This document shows positions 1-12,787 of a stretch of DNA of 64,000 nucleotides, one piece after another. A program made the translations under genes and the position numbers. The stretch covers positions 558,001 through 622,000 of the forward strand of contig JALGAS010000012.1 of the NCBI GenBank assembly GCA_023078685.1, in the 5' to 3' direction. The stretch comes from Neopestalotiopsis rosae (taxonomy: Eukaryota > Ascomycota > Sordariomycetes > Amphisphaeriales > Sporocadaceae). The stretch's first letter is position 1; each line of letters begins with the position of its first letter. The notes under the pieces were generated by a model that did no database searches, was not told the origin of the DNA, and saw nothing but the letters and a program-made list of their open reading frames with translations.

Positions 1-2533
1 CCTGCTGACGGGTGTGACGACGACATTTTGGAAAAAGGGAACCGGCGGCGGCCTTGCATATTTTTCCCTTTTTTGCTTTATTCCCTCGCTGCCCAACCCA
101 CTTGTGCCTTGCAATACGTACCGTCCATTCACAAGAAAGAGAGGCGGCAACCCCCGCAAGGGCTATGGAATGGCGAACTTCCATTGAAGGGTTCGAGGCA
201 ATGGAGTGGGGCAAAAATTGAACACACGGTAGAATAGAAAGATCTCGCCCGTCTTGGACTCTGGCCATCAACCTGCTAGTCCGTCATTTCTGTACCATGG
301 TAACTTGTTATGTCCTAGGTAGTAGGTAATCACCAACAATGGCGACGGGGAACATGGACTTTGGGCCCCGGTCTCTCGTGGCCAAACTGGGCAAAAAGAG
401 GGCATAACCAGAAACGCTAGAGGACCATAGAGGCCCGAGTGGCAGGTTCTGGGTTTCTTTGGCATTTGGATTCGCAGCGCGGGCGGGCAGCAATCCATAA
501 ACAAGGTCATCCTTCCGTCCGTCCACTCTTCACATACAAATCCATTGCCCGCGGTGGGTGAATCCATGATGCCATCATCGCCGACCCCGTTTTCCCCTTC
601 GTTACCCAGTACACGACAGCAAAGTCCTTGTTGTTGTTGAGGAGTGGGAAAGGTCTCAGCTTCTGGTCCGGGCTCCCCTTTTTTGCAGTCTCGATTCCTT
701 CCTTCGTTGCTTCCATTGCTTCCACCAAGCGTAACGACAGCATGTTTCCTTGTCATAATCCTGGACCAAAAAACGGGGAGGGGGTCACCACGAAGCTCCG
801 ACCAACTGTAGTATACACTTAAGTATACACCTGCAGCCGAAGGGACTCCATCACTGCGCATTCACTTCGGTTCTACCTACACTAGGTCCAAAAGCACGGG
901 TCTTTATTAACACATGGCCCCGGAGAGAGGGACAGAGAGAGAAGGGCTGACCATATTTTTTCGACTGAATACTGCTTAGCGAACTGGGCTCCGGACTACC
1001 ACAGGACTAGCTAGCTCCGTACCGTCCACAGTTGGAGACCATCACGGACTGCCTTCCGCGCCCACCGCCTCGAACGAACAAAGTACATACTGTACGGAAC
1101 GGTGTTAGTGGCCCAGAGAAGTAGCAGCATCAGCAGCAGACAGCAGCAGCAGCAGCAGCAGCAGAAGACAAGCAAGCAAGCAAACACTTTCTTTCTTGCT
1201 GGAGCCAATGCTGCACTCAATCATCATCCTCCTCCTCCCCCAGCAGCAGGGCCCTGGACGCTTGTCTTTCTAGAACTTCCTCGAAGGCCTAATAGTCGGT
1301 CAGGAACACTGACAAAAAACGAAGGAAAGCGGATCACGAAGCAGTTTCCAGCCTAGTCGCTATGGGCACAACGCACTTCAATGCCGTCTTTGGCCTGAAT
1401 CCCTCTGCTCGTGACCAAAGTCAAGCCCAGTCCACTATCATCTTTTGACTCCTTTTTTTTTTTTATCATGTCGATTTTTTTTCTTGTTCTTTTTTTCTCA
1501 GGGCGAGCGGGGAGTAGTGGAGGAAAGGCGTTGGAGAAAGGACCCGTTTTGTTCCATTCAACAACACGAGCCGCCGGAACAAGCAACAGACCTGTCACCT
1601 TAGCACTGCTCACCGGTCCGGACGGTATTACACACTGAATACGTATGCTGCGTTGGTAAGCTCACTCACTGTCCCCTCTGGACGTTGGGGGTGGGCATTG
1701 CTGCGGGTTCGGCTGGCCTGGTAAGCAGAATTGGTCGCTATTCGTTCAAGTGTTGCTGCAAAGTCTCCAAGTCGCCGAACCAACGGGCGTCATTGCCGAC
1801 TCGCCCAGTGGTTTATCGGGGCCACGAGTAATACTCTACGTCTTTGCTCCAATAACCGAGCGTATGACAGGTGTTTGCAGTCCATTTGCGACATTTTTCC
1901 TTTTTTTCATATGACACGGCCGAGCTTCATCACGTTGAAAGAGCACTCTCGGCCTTGGCTCGTCTGGAGAGCGAGCGGATGTTCAGCTTTGCCTACCTAC
2001 TGACCTGCTCTGCTTACTTACCGCAACTTATCCCCATTAAAAACCAATACATGGTGCAGCATGAGTGGACAGCTCACGACACTTCAGACTGAGCGTCCAC
2101 CAATCACACATTTTCCGGCCCAGAAATGGTAGGTAGTCTCTCTGGGTTTATCGGCCAGATGTGTTCTGGTCGCGGGAGCCGAAGTGGCCGTACAATTCAT
2201 TGGTCTTTGCATGCCGGTTATCGCGAGTCGTGGTGGTCGCTGACTGTTCAGTATTTTTCTCTACCCTCTACATACGGTAAACTATAGAGTGTGTGCATGC
2301 TCGCAATATGCAGACACCTGGCTGGTTATGCGCGACACACTGGCGCGATGCGCATCTAGATTCTTGTGTCTGACTCTATACTCTCAGTCTCCCGTCATCT
2401 CCTCCTGTCGTTTGCTCTCCTGGATCCGAATGAAACATGTAACTAGTGGTCGATGCTGTGTTCTTGTTAGCAATTGTGCCACGTTCTCTACAATCCTATG
2501 CGGATGTGTCATGAATTCATGCGTGGCAGCGAC
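1..2533. other. gene-free stretch at the left edge
   Basis: No reading frame here shows a recognisable domain or gene-like codon use. The only clear structure is a CAG-rich tract (about 1121-1165). Part of the right side is probably the 3' flank of the URC1-type gene, which ends at 2534 on the minus strand. Scans by eye for tRNA A and B boxes found nothing convincing. Confidence 0.5.
1121..1165. repeat. CAG-rich microsatellite
   Basis: This is an imperfect CAG tract with eight uninterrupted CAG units at 1141-1164, flanked by AGC/AAGC-type variants. It lies in non-coding sequence. The open frames across it are poly-Gln on one strand and Cys/Leu-rich on the other, and neither has gene support. 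Confidence 0.85.
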
Positions 2534-4457
2534 TTACTCTTCCCACATACGGCCCTGGACGGCTTTCAGCTCATCCTCCGTCATGCGGTGTCCGGTTGTA
2601 AAGTAGCCTGTGTTTGCAGCCGTGGTTAGTGAATATGCACGTCTACTCGGTATGGGGCCCCCACGTGGAGTGAGGACATCCCGAACGTTGCAGTCTGTGT
2701 CTGTACATACCAGCAGTGATTTTAGCATCAATCTCGACCCGCGAGTCTTCAGGGATGAGTTCCTCCGGGAGCTCCACTCGCTCGTGAATCGGGATGCTGT
2801 GCCTGAATCAGAATACTTGTGACTTTTACTTTTGTTCTTACTGGATCCGCATTCTTACCCTTGTCCCACGATGGCATCGTGCTTCATGCTGTGCCTTTTG
2901 TTAGTACACCGTCTTTCGGCGTCAGAATTGGAAAGGTAGTGTGATGGACTTACTTGCTCATGCTGAGCATACGGTCAATCTTCTTTATGCCAAGCCAGTG
3001 CAAAATGTCTGGCATCAGAGCCTGGAATCTCATGTCCTTGACACCAGCAATGTTTTCGGTTCTCTTGAAGTAATCCGAGGCACGGTCCTCACCTCGTTTC
3101 CTGGCATTGTAAACGACTAGTATTGGTTAGCAAAGTTATAGTCAAAAAAAGGGTTCGACTGCTTTTGGTAAAGTCTGATTGGACGTACGGTACTATAATC
3201 AAGTCAGTAATAGCTTCACGCAAAGAATATGGTGAAATGCAAAATAACATACCTTTGTCACCTCACCAAGGGCTCTGCCCTCCTTACGGAAATAAATCAC
3301 GACACCAGCTCCACCGTTCTGTGCTTCCTTGACGGCTTCCTCGATACCGAAGATCAGATACGGTCTGCAAGTACAGATATCGGAGCCGAACACATCGCTA
3401 CCGTTACATTCATCATGAATTCTGAGGGCTAGTCGGACTTTCTCATCAGACATCTTGGCAGGGTCTCCGAAACAATACACAGTCAGTCCACCGATAGGCG
3501 GGAGGAAGACCTTGATGTCATTACGCGTAATCAGCTCCGGGTAACTACCGCCCGTGTGCTCAAAGAGGGAGCGGCGTAGAACACCCTCGTCAATGCCGAA
3601 TCTCTCTGCGACCCCGGGCAAATACCAGACGGGTTCCACGGCAAACTTGGTCACGGCCAGCTCACCAAACTTGTTCAAGCAAACCTTACCGTCCGGCACC
3701 AGGCGTCCGCTTCTCACGCTCTCCTCAAGCTCTGGGAGCTTCATGTGCGCCTTGGTAATAGCAATTGTTGGTCGAATGTCCACATTCTGTCCTTCAATGG
3801 TGTCCTTGAAAAGCCAAGGAGCCAGGTGACCCCAAGGATCCATGGCAACGATCTTCTTCGGGTCTCCCCATTGTGGGAAGGGTCCAATATTGGCTGCAGG
3901 CTCCGTGTTGGTAAAGTCAGGCCGGTGGTTGATATCCAGCTGCTTGCTAGCCAGTGCGAGGGCAAAGTAGATGCTGTAGGAACCTCCGTGGGCGCCAATA
4001 GCATTACGTCTGCCAATAGTGGAAGAGGAACGCGAGACAACTACTGGACCTCTCTCTTCAGGTTTTTCTGCTCCCCAGTTGAGCGGAAGAGGATCAATTC
4101 CAATCTGCTTGGGGTACGTTCTGGGTTTCTTGTCAATAAATTGGCCTGGGCAGCGTAAATGTCCTGGTTGGCTTACGTGAGAATGATTCGAGAGGTGAAT
4201 CCCGACTTTTGTGCCTGGACTGCAGCATTTTCCTTCTCTGCCAAAGTGGACGGAGAGCCTGGGGCAGGTATCGGACTGGCGCTGAGACCCGATCCGTTGC
4301 TGGCGCCGCTCTTTGACGCTGTGGCTTTGGACTGATCTTCAGGTGCGATTTGGTCGAGTCTCTTTGTCACATTTAGCAAACCAGTGGACAGAACGGACTG
4401 GTTATCCTGGATCGCCTTCAACGCCTGAAGGACAGCTGACATGTCCTCGCTCGCCAT
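2534..4457 (-). CDS. URC1: URC1-type GTP cyclohydrolase II family protein (uracil catabolism)
   Basis: Seven exons: 4457-4177, 4120-3253, 3192-3189, 3116-2954, 2888-2859, 2796-2711, 2607-2534. They join to 1506 nt and 501 aa. The large second exon carries the GTP cyclohydrolase II-like core, with the Cys-x10-Cys-x-Cys zinc cluster in HDECNGSDVFGSDICTCRPYL minus its last residue, and the KEGRALGEVTK stretch. Family knowledge: Urc1 (S. pombe urg1) is needed to use uracil as nitrogen source in the URC pathway. It resembles RibA but is not the riboflavin enzyme, and its exact reaction is unsettled. The N-terminal 90 residues are a helical then Ser/Pro-rich extension. The third exon is only TACC (3192-3189); without it the conserved YLVYNARKRG frame is lost. 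The last acceptor choice (2796 or six bases earlier) is uncertain. A UPRT gene lies 2.2 kb away. Confidence 0.9.
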
Positions 4458-5968
4458 ATTGAAGGTTATATGACGGAGATGAGATGGAGTAGGTTGATTG
4501 ATTGGGGTGAGCAGAGAGGAGATAGGTAAAAAGATGCAATGATGCGTAGTAAACCAGGCCTAGAGATCGGTCAAGGCCTGACAATAACAACGACAACAAT
4601 AACAACAAAAAAGGTAGAGTGGCGTCAACGGCCAGCTAATATACACAAGGGATGGGAGCAAAGCCAGCAGGGAGCACGTGGCAAGCTACAAGCGAATAAG
4701 AGTTCACACTTGCAGATGTCGGTCAACGGTGATGAGTAGCTCGAGACGTAGAGTAAAGCTGGAAGGGAAATGGGAAGGTCGTTCACGGTTTAAAATACAC
4801 AGGAGAAGAGATGAGGTGTCACGGGACATGAAGCTAGGCCAAGCAAGTAGATCAATCGATCAATGTGTCGAGCACAGCACCTAGGACAGGGCAAAACAAT
4901 AAGCTTGGTCTACCCAACGGCAAGATCGGAGGTTGGCGGTTCAATGTTACACTTAGAGGTAGGTACGGTAAGGTACGGCAATGCAATGGCAGGCATCCGA
5001 CTCGTCCTGCCCTCTCTAATCTAGATCAGATAGCTGCAACAGAGAGCTTATGTTGACTAAGATGAACTCGCACGGGATCCTCGATAGAGAGATATGGATG
5101 ACAACTGTATCAAGCCGCCTGAATCCGTCGGGCTGAGCTAAGTTAGTTGTTGTCGCTAGGAACCCAGCAATAAATCATAGTAGTAGGGGTCCGGAGGCGA
5201 TCACGAGGGAACCCCTCCTGTCGCGGGGAACTCCCCGGTTTGCTTGACTTATTTGGTAGTGTACTTTGACTATTCATCCTTCAAGTGACATTGACCAGAG
5301 GCATGAGGTATTATTGTTATTATTATCATCACTTCACTAGATATTACATAAAATCAGAAATGGCTGGAATGCAACATTGCAAAACCACAATACACTTTAT
5401 TGGCTGGGCCATTCATGTATCGGACAGGTCCATGGGGGGAACAAAAGCGTATCAATGTATCGGAGGGTTATACACTGAAGGTCGGTACTACTGCGAGGCG
5501 GCACCGATAACTGCATAGAGCTACCCCGCTATACCCACTTTTCACGATAGAGATCAATTGAGGTGATAAGCCGTTAAGGTTTGCCAAGTTACCTAACCTT
5601 GTGGCTGATAGTGGGGCGCTAGCCTTGTACCAGGCCAGCGACGTCAACCTTCACGCGACTGCACCAAAGGCTCACTGACAGACGGCCTTCATGGTCGCAA
5701 GGCTTTTGTTAGAACCTAGAACCAACCAACGGGCAAACCGAATTACGAAAGCTCAACCACGACTTGCACAACACACAAACATTGAACAAATTTCTACAAT
5801 CACGACAACTTCTCGACTTTCGAAACGCGATCAAATTCCGACTGCTTCTCACCATCAAAATTTTTGAACAGCACCGCGATAATTCAATTGATTGCGACCG
5901 GTAGATAATTCGTCGCATCTTCAAAACCTTCCCACGACGTACACATCTCCCACATCCCGACCACAACC
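4458..5968. promoter_or_regulatory. divergent intergenic region between URC1-type gene and ELF1
   Basis: This 1.5-kb spacer separates two divergently transcribed genes, so it should hold both promoters. Nearest the URC1 side is an AACAAC/ACAATAACA-rich stretch (about 4580-4610), probably 5' leader. A TTATTGTTATTATTAT stretch lies near 5310. I see no CGG-N6-CCG site that could be assigned to a Zn2Cys6 regulator, and no gene. Confidence 0.5.
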
Positions 5969-6417
5969 ATGGGCAAGAGAAAGTCTTCCAGCAAGCCGCA
6001 AGGCCCCAAGAAGCGCGCGCCGCTTGCGACAACCTTTACGTGCCTGTTCTGCAACCACGAAAAGTCGGTCTCGGTCAAGGTCGACAAGAAGGCAGGCGTG
6101 GGTTCCCTCAGCTGCAGCGTCTGCGCCCAGAGCTTCCAGTGCGGCGCAAACTACCTGAGCGCCCCCATTGATATCTACAGTGAATGGGTTGATGCTGCTG
6201 GTAAGAAAGAATGTCTGTTTCTGCTTGTGATACTTTGACTAACAAGATGGTTTTCTACCCCCAAACAGATGCCGTCGCAAAGGAGGAGGCGGGCAACCCA
6301 CCGAGAACCCAAGCATCGAATTCCCGATCGAAACAAGGGGCCGACAGATATGACGACGATGAGGACGATCGGCGCTACGACGGAGAGGGTATCGTCGAGG
6401 ATGATGACGAATATTAA
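5969..6417 (+). CDS. ELF1: transcription elongation factor Elf1
   Basis: Two exons (5969-6200 and 6269-6417) with a 68-nt GTAAGA...CAG intron give 126 aa. The start MGKRKSSS, the basic N-terminal tail and the zinc ribbon (CLFC near residues 28-31 and CSVC about 20 residues later) are typical of Elf1/ELOF1. The C-terminus is acidic (DDDEDD, EDDDEY), as in fungal members. Elf1 binds RNA polymerase II and helps it pass nucleosomes, together with Spt4/5 and Spt6. It sits between the URC1-type and UPRT genes and converges on the latter, with only 278 bp between the two stop codons, so the 3' untranslated regions may overlap. Confidence 0.93.
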
Positions 6418-6695
6418 GATACCACATGCATCAGTCATTGCTTGGTATGGTTCGGCGCAAAGTATTCCTTCATCTGTATTAATAGGCACAAGGGCGGCGA
6501 TCACTGTTTGGACCCAACGGTCAGGATTTTCTGCGAGATACATTCAGTTTCCCTGGGGCAATTATGACGATTTGTTTTGTTTGCAAAGCCCCAAAGCCGC
6601 GTTGCATGGAATGCATGATATGACTAGCTTGCTTGATACTATTCTTTTATTCTTGTGTGTGTTTCGTACATTCTTTGGACATGTCATGCTCGTAA

Positions 6696-7708
<1,013 letters not shown>

Positions 7709-9316
7709 GATGAGGTCTGGGACGCTGAAGCGATCTAGGTGGTTGTGGTTGTAGGTGCTGAACTTCAACAAAGCAGCTCGCCAAGTTCTGGGCAATTCGA
7801 CGAGAAAAACTGATCCTCAGTGGGGGACTGCTTATAAGAGGTCGGAATACGAAGGAGAATGGAACGAGAAGCGCTGAAAATGTAACAGCGAACGTGGTCA
7901 AGTCGAGGGAGAGTCTGAACCCAGCTCCAGTCCGGCGAGGAACAATACGAAAGAGAACAAAGTTTGTTACGACTGTTGTACAACAATCAAGAAGACAACG
8001 TTTGTGTATACGTGACAGTGAGTAGGAGTAAGGCAAGCAAAGTCCGTGGTACTTTAAGAAATCAACAATGTGAGGATTTCTCGAGAGTCGGAGATCGCAG
8101 GGAATAAGTCCAGCAGTTATAGAGGAAGATATGTGATCACACGGCAGGGTCCGCGATATGTCTTATTTGCCAGGAGTGGGTGGCAGTACTAGTATATTAT
8201 GAAGCTATACCGTATATATGTAGTTTTTGGGAATGCTTCGTTTTGTGAATAATAAGCAGTACAAACCAGATCCACACCGTCGGCCGGTCCCTTTGAGCTA
8301 AGGGCTCGTTTAAGAGATCCATCCCCCAAGGGCCCATCCATCTCTACACCTGCCAGGGTCCAGGACTCCAGGTTATGTAGCGGACAAGAGAGGCAGTCAC
8401 ACAAGGTAACGAATGGGGCAAGGGCAGCAAACATACTGGAGAGGAACAATAATCTCATCGCTCCCAGCTCTGGTTGTATGTCTGTAATGCTTCTGCTATG
8501 TTGAGCGCAGTCGGTCAACAAAGCGCCGCTGGTCTCTGCTTGTTTCAGAAACGTTGAAGCTAAACAAACTGCTAGCTAATTTGTGCGCCGTGCTGATAAT
8601 GAGGGGGAAACAGAAGCAGACGCTTTCGTCACAGCCCGAGTTGGGGAACCTGGCTCGCCGCTCGCCTGGTTGGGCAGAAGGAATAGCAAGCGGCAGGGCG
8701 GGTGGATGGGCGGGCTCAAGACAAATCAACAATGGTCACTTACCTACCTGCACTTGCCTCTGCTATACCTGCGCACATGCACACATTCAGCCTGGAACAT
8801 TGACCCAAACCACAGCGTTTGATGGCAAATCATTGCAATTCTTTGAAGCTCTGCTCAGATTGCAACAGCTCTACTTATCCAACCTATCCATAAAAATTTA
8901 GAGTCAAACTATCTTCAACTTCAAAACAGCTCTTGCAACTTCATTGCGCGCGTCATATTTCCAAGTTACCCAACCTAGCCTATACTGGACGGACCCTCTC
9001 TCTCGTTGTTACCAGCGCAGGAACCGTCGCATCTTTCAGTCAGCCGATTGCGCGCCGCATTTCTTATTCCTGCTGCGTACCTTCTTTCCCTCCATATCGA
9101 ATTTCAAAGTCGACGAGCCTTCCCTTTGCGCCAACTCATTTGCCTTGTACACGTGGATAGACTCGGGCATCATTCAAGCTCTGCCGGATCCGACCTGGAG
9201 CTAACCCCCCGTTCTCTACCCGAGGATCGCATTGTTTTGACAATGATTACGCGGTTACTGGTGATCTGATCAACAAGATCTGCTTCACGGGTAAAACCAC
9301 CGCCTTCCTGCCCAAA
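7709..9316. promoter_or_regulatory. divergent intergenic region between UPRT and WAPL genes
   Basis: This 1.6-kb spacer must carry both promoters. The last 400 bp are pyrimidine-rich, as expected of a fungal 5' leader. An 8-codon upstream reading frame (ATG 9243, stop ending 9269) lies 47 nt before the WAPL start codon. Small open frames between 7765 and 8900 have no recognisable product. Confidence 0.45.
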
Positions 9317-11976
9317 ATGGCTTCCGTCAAGGCGCGACCACAGCTCAAGCAATATGGAAAGAGTACAAAGGCCACATCGGCGCGACCGTCCCGGCAGCCA
9401 TCAGAATCCAGTCGCGCCCCTCTCTCGCGATCTGCATCTGATGTCCCAGCCGCAACCAAACCCGACGAATACGACCCTTGGTCTTTCCCGGCGGACGACT
9501 CGCCCACGCGTGTCCCTTTCAACGCCAAGAAGAAGACGACTGAGCTGCGAGCTGGCAATGGCGCCGCACAAGTGCCTATTGAGCGCAAAAGGAAAATCGC
9601 CCAGGTCTACCCGGTTAACAACCAGGGCCACGAACCGATGAACGAGGACAGGCCTCCGGCAGCCCCCAAGCCGAAACAGCGCTCGCGGGTGCCCTCGCCT
9701 ACTAATAATGAGGCGGCAGCCCCCAAGACAAAAACGTATGGCAGGTCGCGACAGGTTCGCTCGCTTTCAGCAGAAATGGCCGTGGATGGTGCCGACGGCA
9801 TTCTGTCAAGCCCTCCTCCTACACCAAAAACTGCGAAAGCGAGTGGAAAGAGCATATTAAAGAAGGAGGAGCTCCCATTTTCGCCAAATACAATGAATTT
9901 GTTTGGTAATTTAAAGGTTGGCGACGCGAAAGCTCGACAGCAACATATTCCAGTACGGCCCAGGCCAAAGCCTTCCAACACTGCTCCAAGCGCCCCACGG
10001 AGGGTCGAGCCGCCACCCAAGCAGCAGGAATCTTACGCTCCGACGTCGTCCCAACCGGCCAAGAAGCCTCGAACGAGGCTGATTGATGCGCTGGTCGAGC
10101 AAATGGAGGACGACTCGGATGATGCCGCGGAAGAAGAGAAAACTGGCAGTCAGGGAACACAAGTTAGCTGGGCCGAGTCTGTCGGAACATCTGCACCGCC
10201 AACAGAGAGCCAAGGTTCCTACATCTCGCCAAGCCAGACATCTGGATCTCGAAGGACTTTTGGCAGCGCAGCACCTAGGACATTCTCCCGCGCGGGTAGC
10301 TCGGGAAGCTCGCTTAAACGCACATACGGAGCTGCAAATGTCACAATGCTGGAAGAGGACAATATTCTCGAATCATTGGTCATGCCTGAAGAACCGACTT
10401 TTTCTGCTCGCAGGCGCCTGGAATTGACGCCCAAGAAACTTTCGAGGCCCAGCGAGGAGCCAGAGGACGAGGAAAATCCCACTACAACGCCACGCAAGAT
10501 TAGAGATATCCATGAACTGCGGCAGGCAGGAGCCAATAGCCGTGTTGCCGATGAAATGTTTGATCTATCATCTCGTCTGGGACAGCCGTCCGCGAAGCCA
10601 TCTTCTCAACGCAGGGCCGCGCTTTTGGACGTGGCTGACCAGGCAAAGAACAAGGATTTCAGATATCGCATGCGTGACCACGGGCTGGACACCATGATCC
10701 TCCAAAAGATTGGAGAGGAGACTGACACCATCTCTGGTTATCTCATCGCGGCTTTCCTCATTCAGATTCTCGCCAGCTCTGCAGCACCGCACATTACCCA
10801 AACGCTCCAAAGCGAAGATGCTGGACATCTTTTCGGGAGGCTTCTGCACCTGGACGAAGACATGAAGAAACTTGCCCGGGATCGCAAGAGTAACTTGTCC
10901 AAGCGTCATCAAGGGTTGTTGCTCGGTGTCCAATCAACGCTCTTGGAGCTGCCCATCTGGCAGCCGGTCAAACCCGTCAACATCACACCCAGGACGATAG
11001 CCTTGAAGTGTCTGGACATGATCGTTGCTCAAGATGCCCACTTGGGTAACGATGATGCCTTGTTCCCGCCATCAGTCACTGAAGGATTATTCAGTGCCCT
11101 ATCAAGCGCCTCGGAGGCAGAATTTTGGGACGCGACAACCAGTCCCGACACTTTTGATGTGTCTTGTACCTTGTCTGTTCTCGAATTCCACGCAGTCAAA
11201 GCGATGGAGGCTCAGCACAGTGAACAGCTTACTGCCAAATATTTACCGTCCGTTGCCGATGCCTTTGGCGCTTCCCTGCAGAATCCCACAGCCAATGGCG
11301 AGTTGCAGAGTCTGCTCCTCAAGCTGGTGCTCAATATGACCAATTCGAGCATCTCAGCACCGGACATTTTTATTGCAAGAAATCTAATTCTCCCTCTATC
11401 AACGTCCATCTGCGCCGGCTTCAAGCAGGCTTCATCGGTCGTGGCGGGTGGCGAGGAATGGACCGAAGACCTGCTCAATGGACTTGTCCTGCGACTTGGT
11501 ATTCTTATCAATTTTGCAGAGCAGGGCGAGAAAGTCCAGAAGGCAGCCCACGAATGTCGCAATCCGGATGGTTCTCTTCCAATCAAGGAAATGGTTCAGA
11601 TATTCTTGGCAAATCATCGAACAACAGCCGAGGTATGTTTTCACGGTGAAGTGTATGACAAGAATACAATAACTAACAGTATTTACAGGCCGATTCCGAG
11701 GCAAAAAGTCAGCTCAATGTAGCATTTGGTTACTTGGCCGTACTGCTGGGTTATTTGTGCCTTTTCCAGCCTATTCGCCAGGTATTTAGATCCTGCCAGT
11801 CAGCGAAAAGCATGGGTCCCTTGGTCGACTCAATCCAAGAGTTTATTTCACACCACCGAGCCATGGAAGCGAGCCTTCTCGATGCGGGCGTTGAGGATCC
11901 GCGTGCCCATGGAGGATACACTGAGAGGCTTCAAGGGCTTGTGGACCAACTCGACGCAAAGGCTGCTTGGGACTAA
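9317..11976 (+). CDS. WAPL-domain cohesin release factor
   Basis: Two exons (9317-11632 and 11689-11976) with a 56-nt intron ending in TACAG give 867 aa. The N-terminal half (to about residue 400) is Ser/Pro/Lys-rich and predicted disordered, with a YDPWSFP motif near residue 52 and a (P/S)-rich region. The C-terminal half, from DIHELRQAG near residue 395 to the end, is an all-helical HEAT-like WAPL domain, including RDHGLDTMIL and GLLLGVQSTLLELP. WAPL (yeast Rad61/Wpl1) works with Pds5 to open the Smc3-Scc1 gate and release cohesin from chromatin. The intron removes a short in-frame stop and restores the conserved LLGYLCLFQP helix, which supports the exon join. The following gene is convergent. 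Confidence 0.88.
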
Positions 11977-12787
11977 CCATGATCATGACCCAATGACTTT
12001 TTCCGTTTCATGAATATGAGCAACGAGCAAGTAAATGAGCAGCGAAATCGAAATCGAAGCAAGGGGAAAACCTTCAAGACAATAGAATACTGGATGCAAA
12101 TGCTAGTTTGTGTTATGGCTTCAGAAGGTCAAATTTCCACGGCGATGAGCGATGTTTGCAGACACCCAAAGCATGATAGATGGCAGCCATCGGGTGGCTG
12201 GCCCAGCTGTATTGATTTGGAGTAACATGTTTGAATGAGTCAAATTGATGGATAAAAATAAAAGATCGCAAGGAGGGAGCATGAAAAGGTTGCACAACTA
12301 AGGGCCATTAGCACACGACTGGTCTTCTTCCAACCGGCTTGGCGCGGCATTATACCCATTACATAGATTAAGCACTCGCGATGCCTTACCGATGCCGTGG
12401 TGCTCGGTCTCGAATAGATGAATCCATTGAGATACTCGATGCCTAGATTATGCCATTACCGTGCCTGGTGTGTTGCCAAGTGCAATTGGTTCAATTTTTG
12501 GCTGTTTATTTCCAAACGAGAGGTTGGCAAGAAATTCATTGGGGGACGGGGTTCGAGCCGAAAGTGAGAATTTATACTTCTTGTGCAAGGCACGCGAGTG
12601 TTCATTTCAGCATTGCGTTGAGGCTGGTCCTTGAGATCATAATTGGCAAAAACTTTTTTCATTATGCAAGCATGTATTCTAGTCTATCATACGTGTATAT
12701 ATCTACAAAAATATTTCAATAGTGTGTCATGTGTTTGTATTTGTGAGTGTGTGTGTATGCGCTTGGCAGAGGGTATCTTGGCCCCTT
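11977..12787. other. convergent 3' spacer, WAPL and P5B ATPase
   Basis: This 0.8-kb region between two convergent stop codons should hold both 3' untranslated regions and poly(A) sites. An AAAATAAAAG element near 12255 could serve the WAPL transcript. I see no gene. Confidence 0.5.

Noticed and set aside
268..861. 197-codon minus-strand frame at the left edge
   Set aside because: Low-complexity-free but no domain, odd composition and competing overlapping frames on both strands.
5205..5250. GC-rich hairpin in the URC1/ELF1 spacer considered as a terminator
   Set aside because: Bacterial-type terminators do not apply in this nuclear fungal context, and it lies in a divergent promoter region.
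12540..12570. GGTTCGAGCC string resembling a tRNA T-loop
   Set aside because: The five-base stem is not complementary and no cloverleaf can be drawn.
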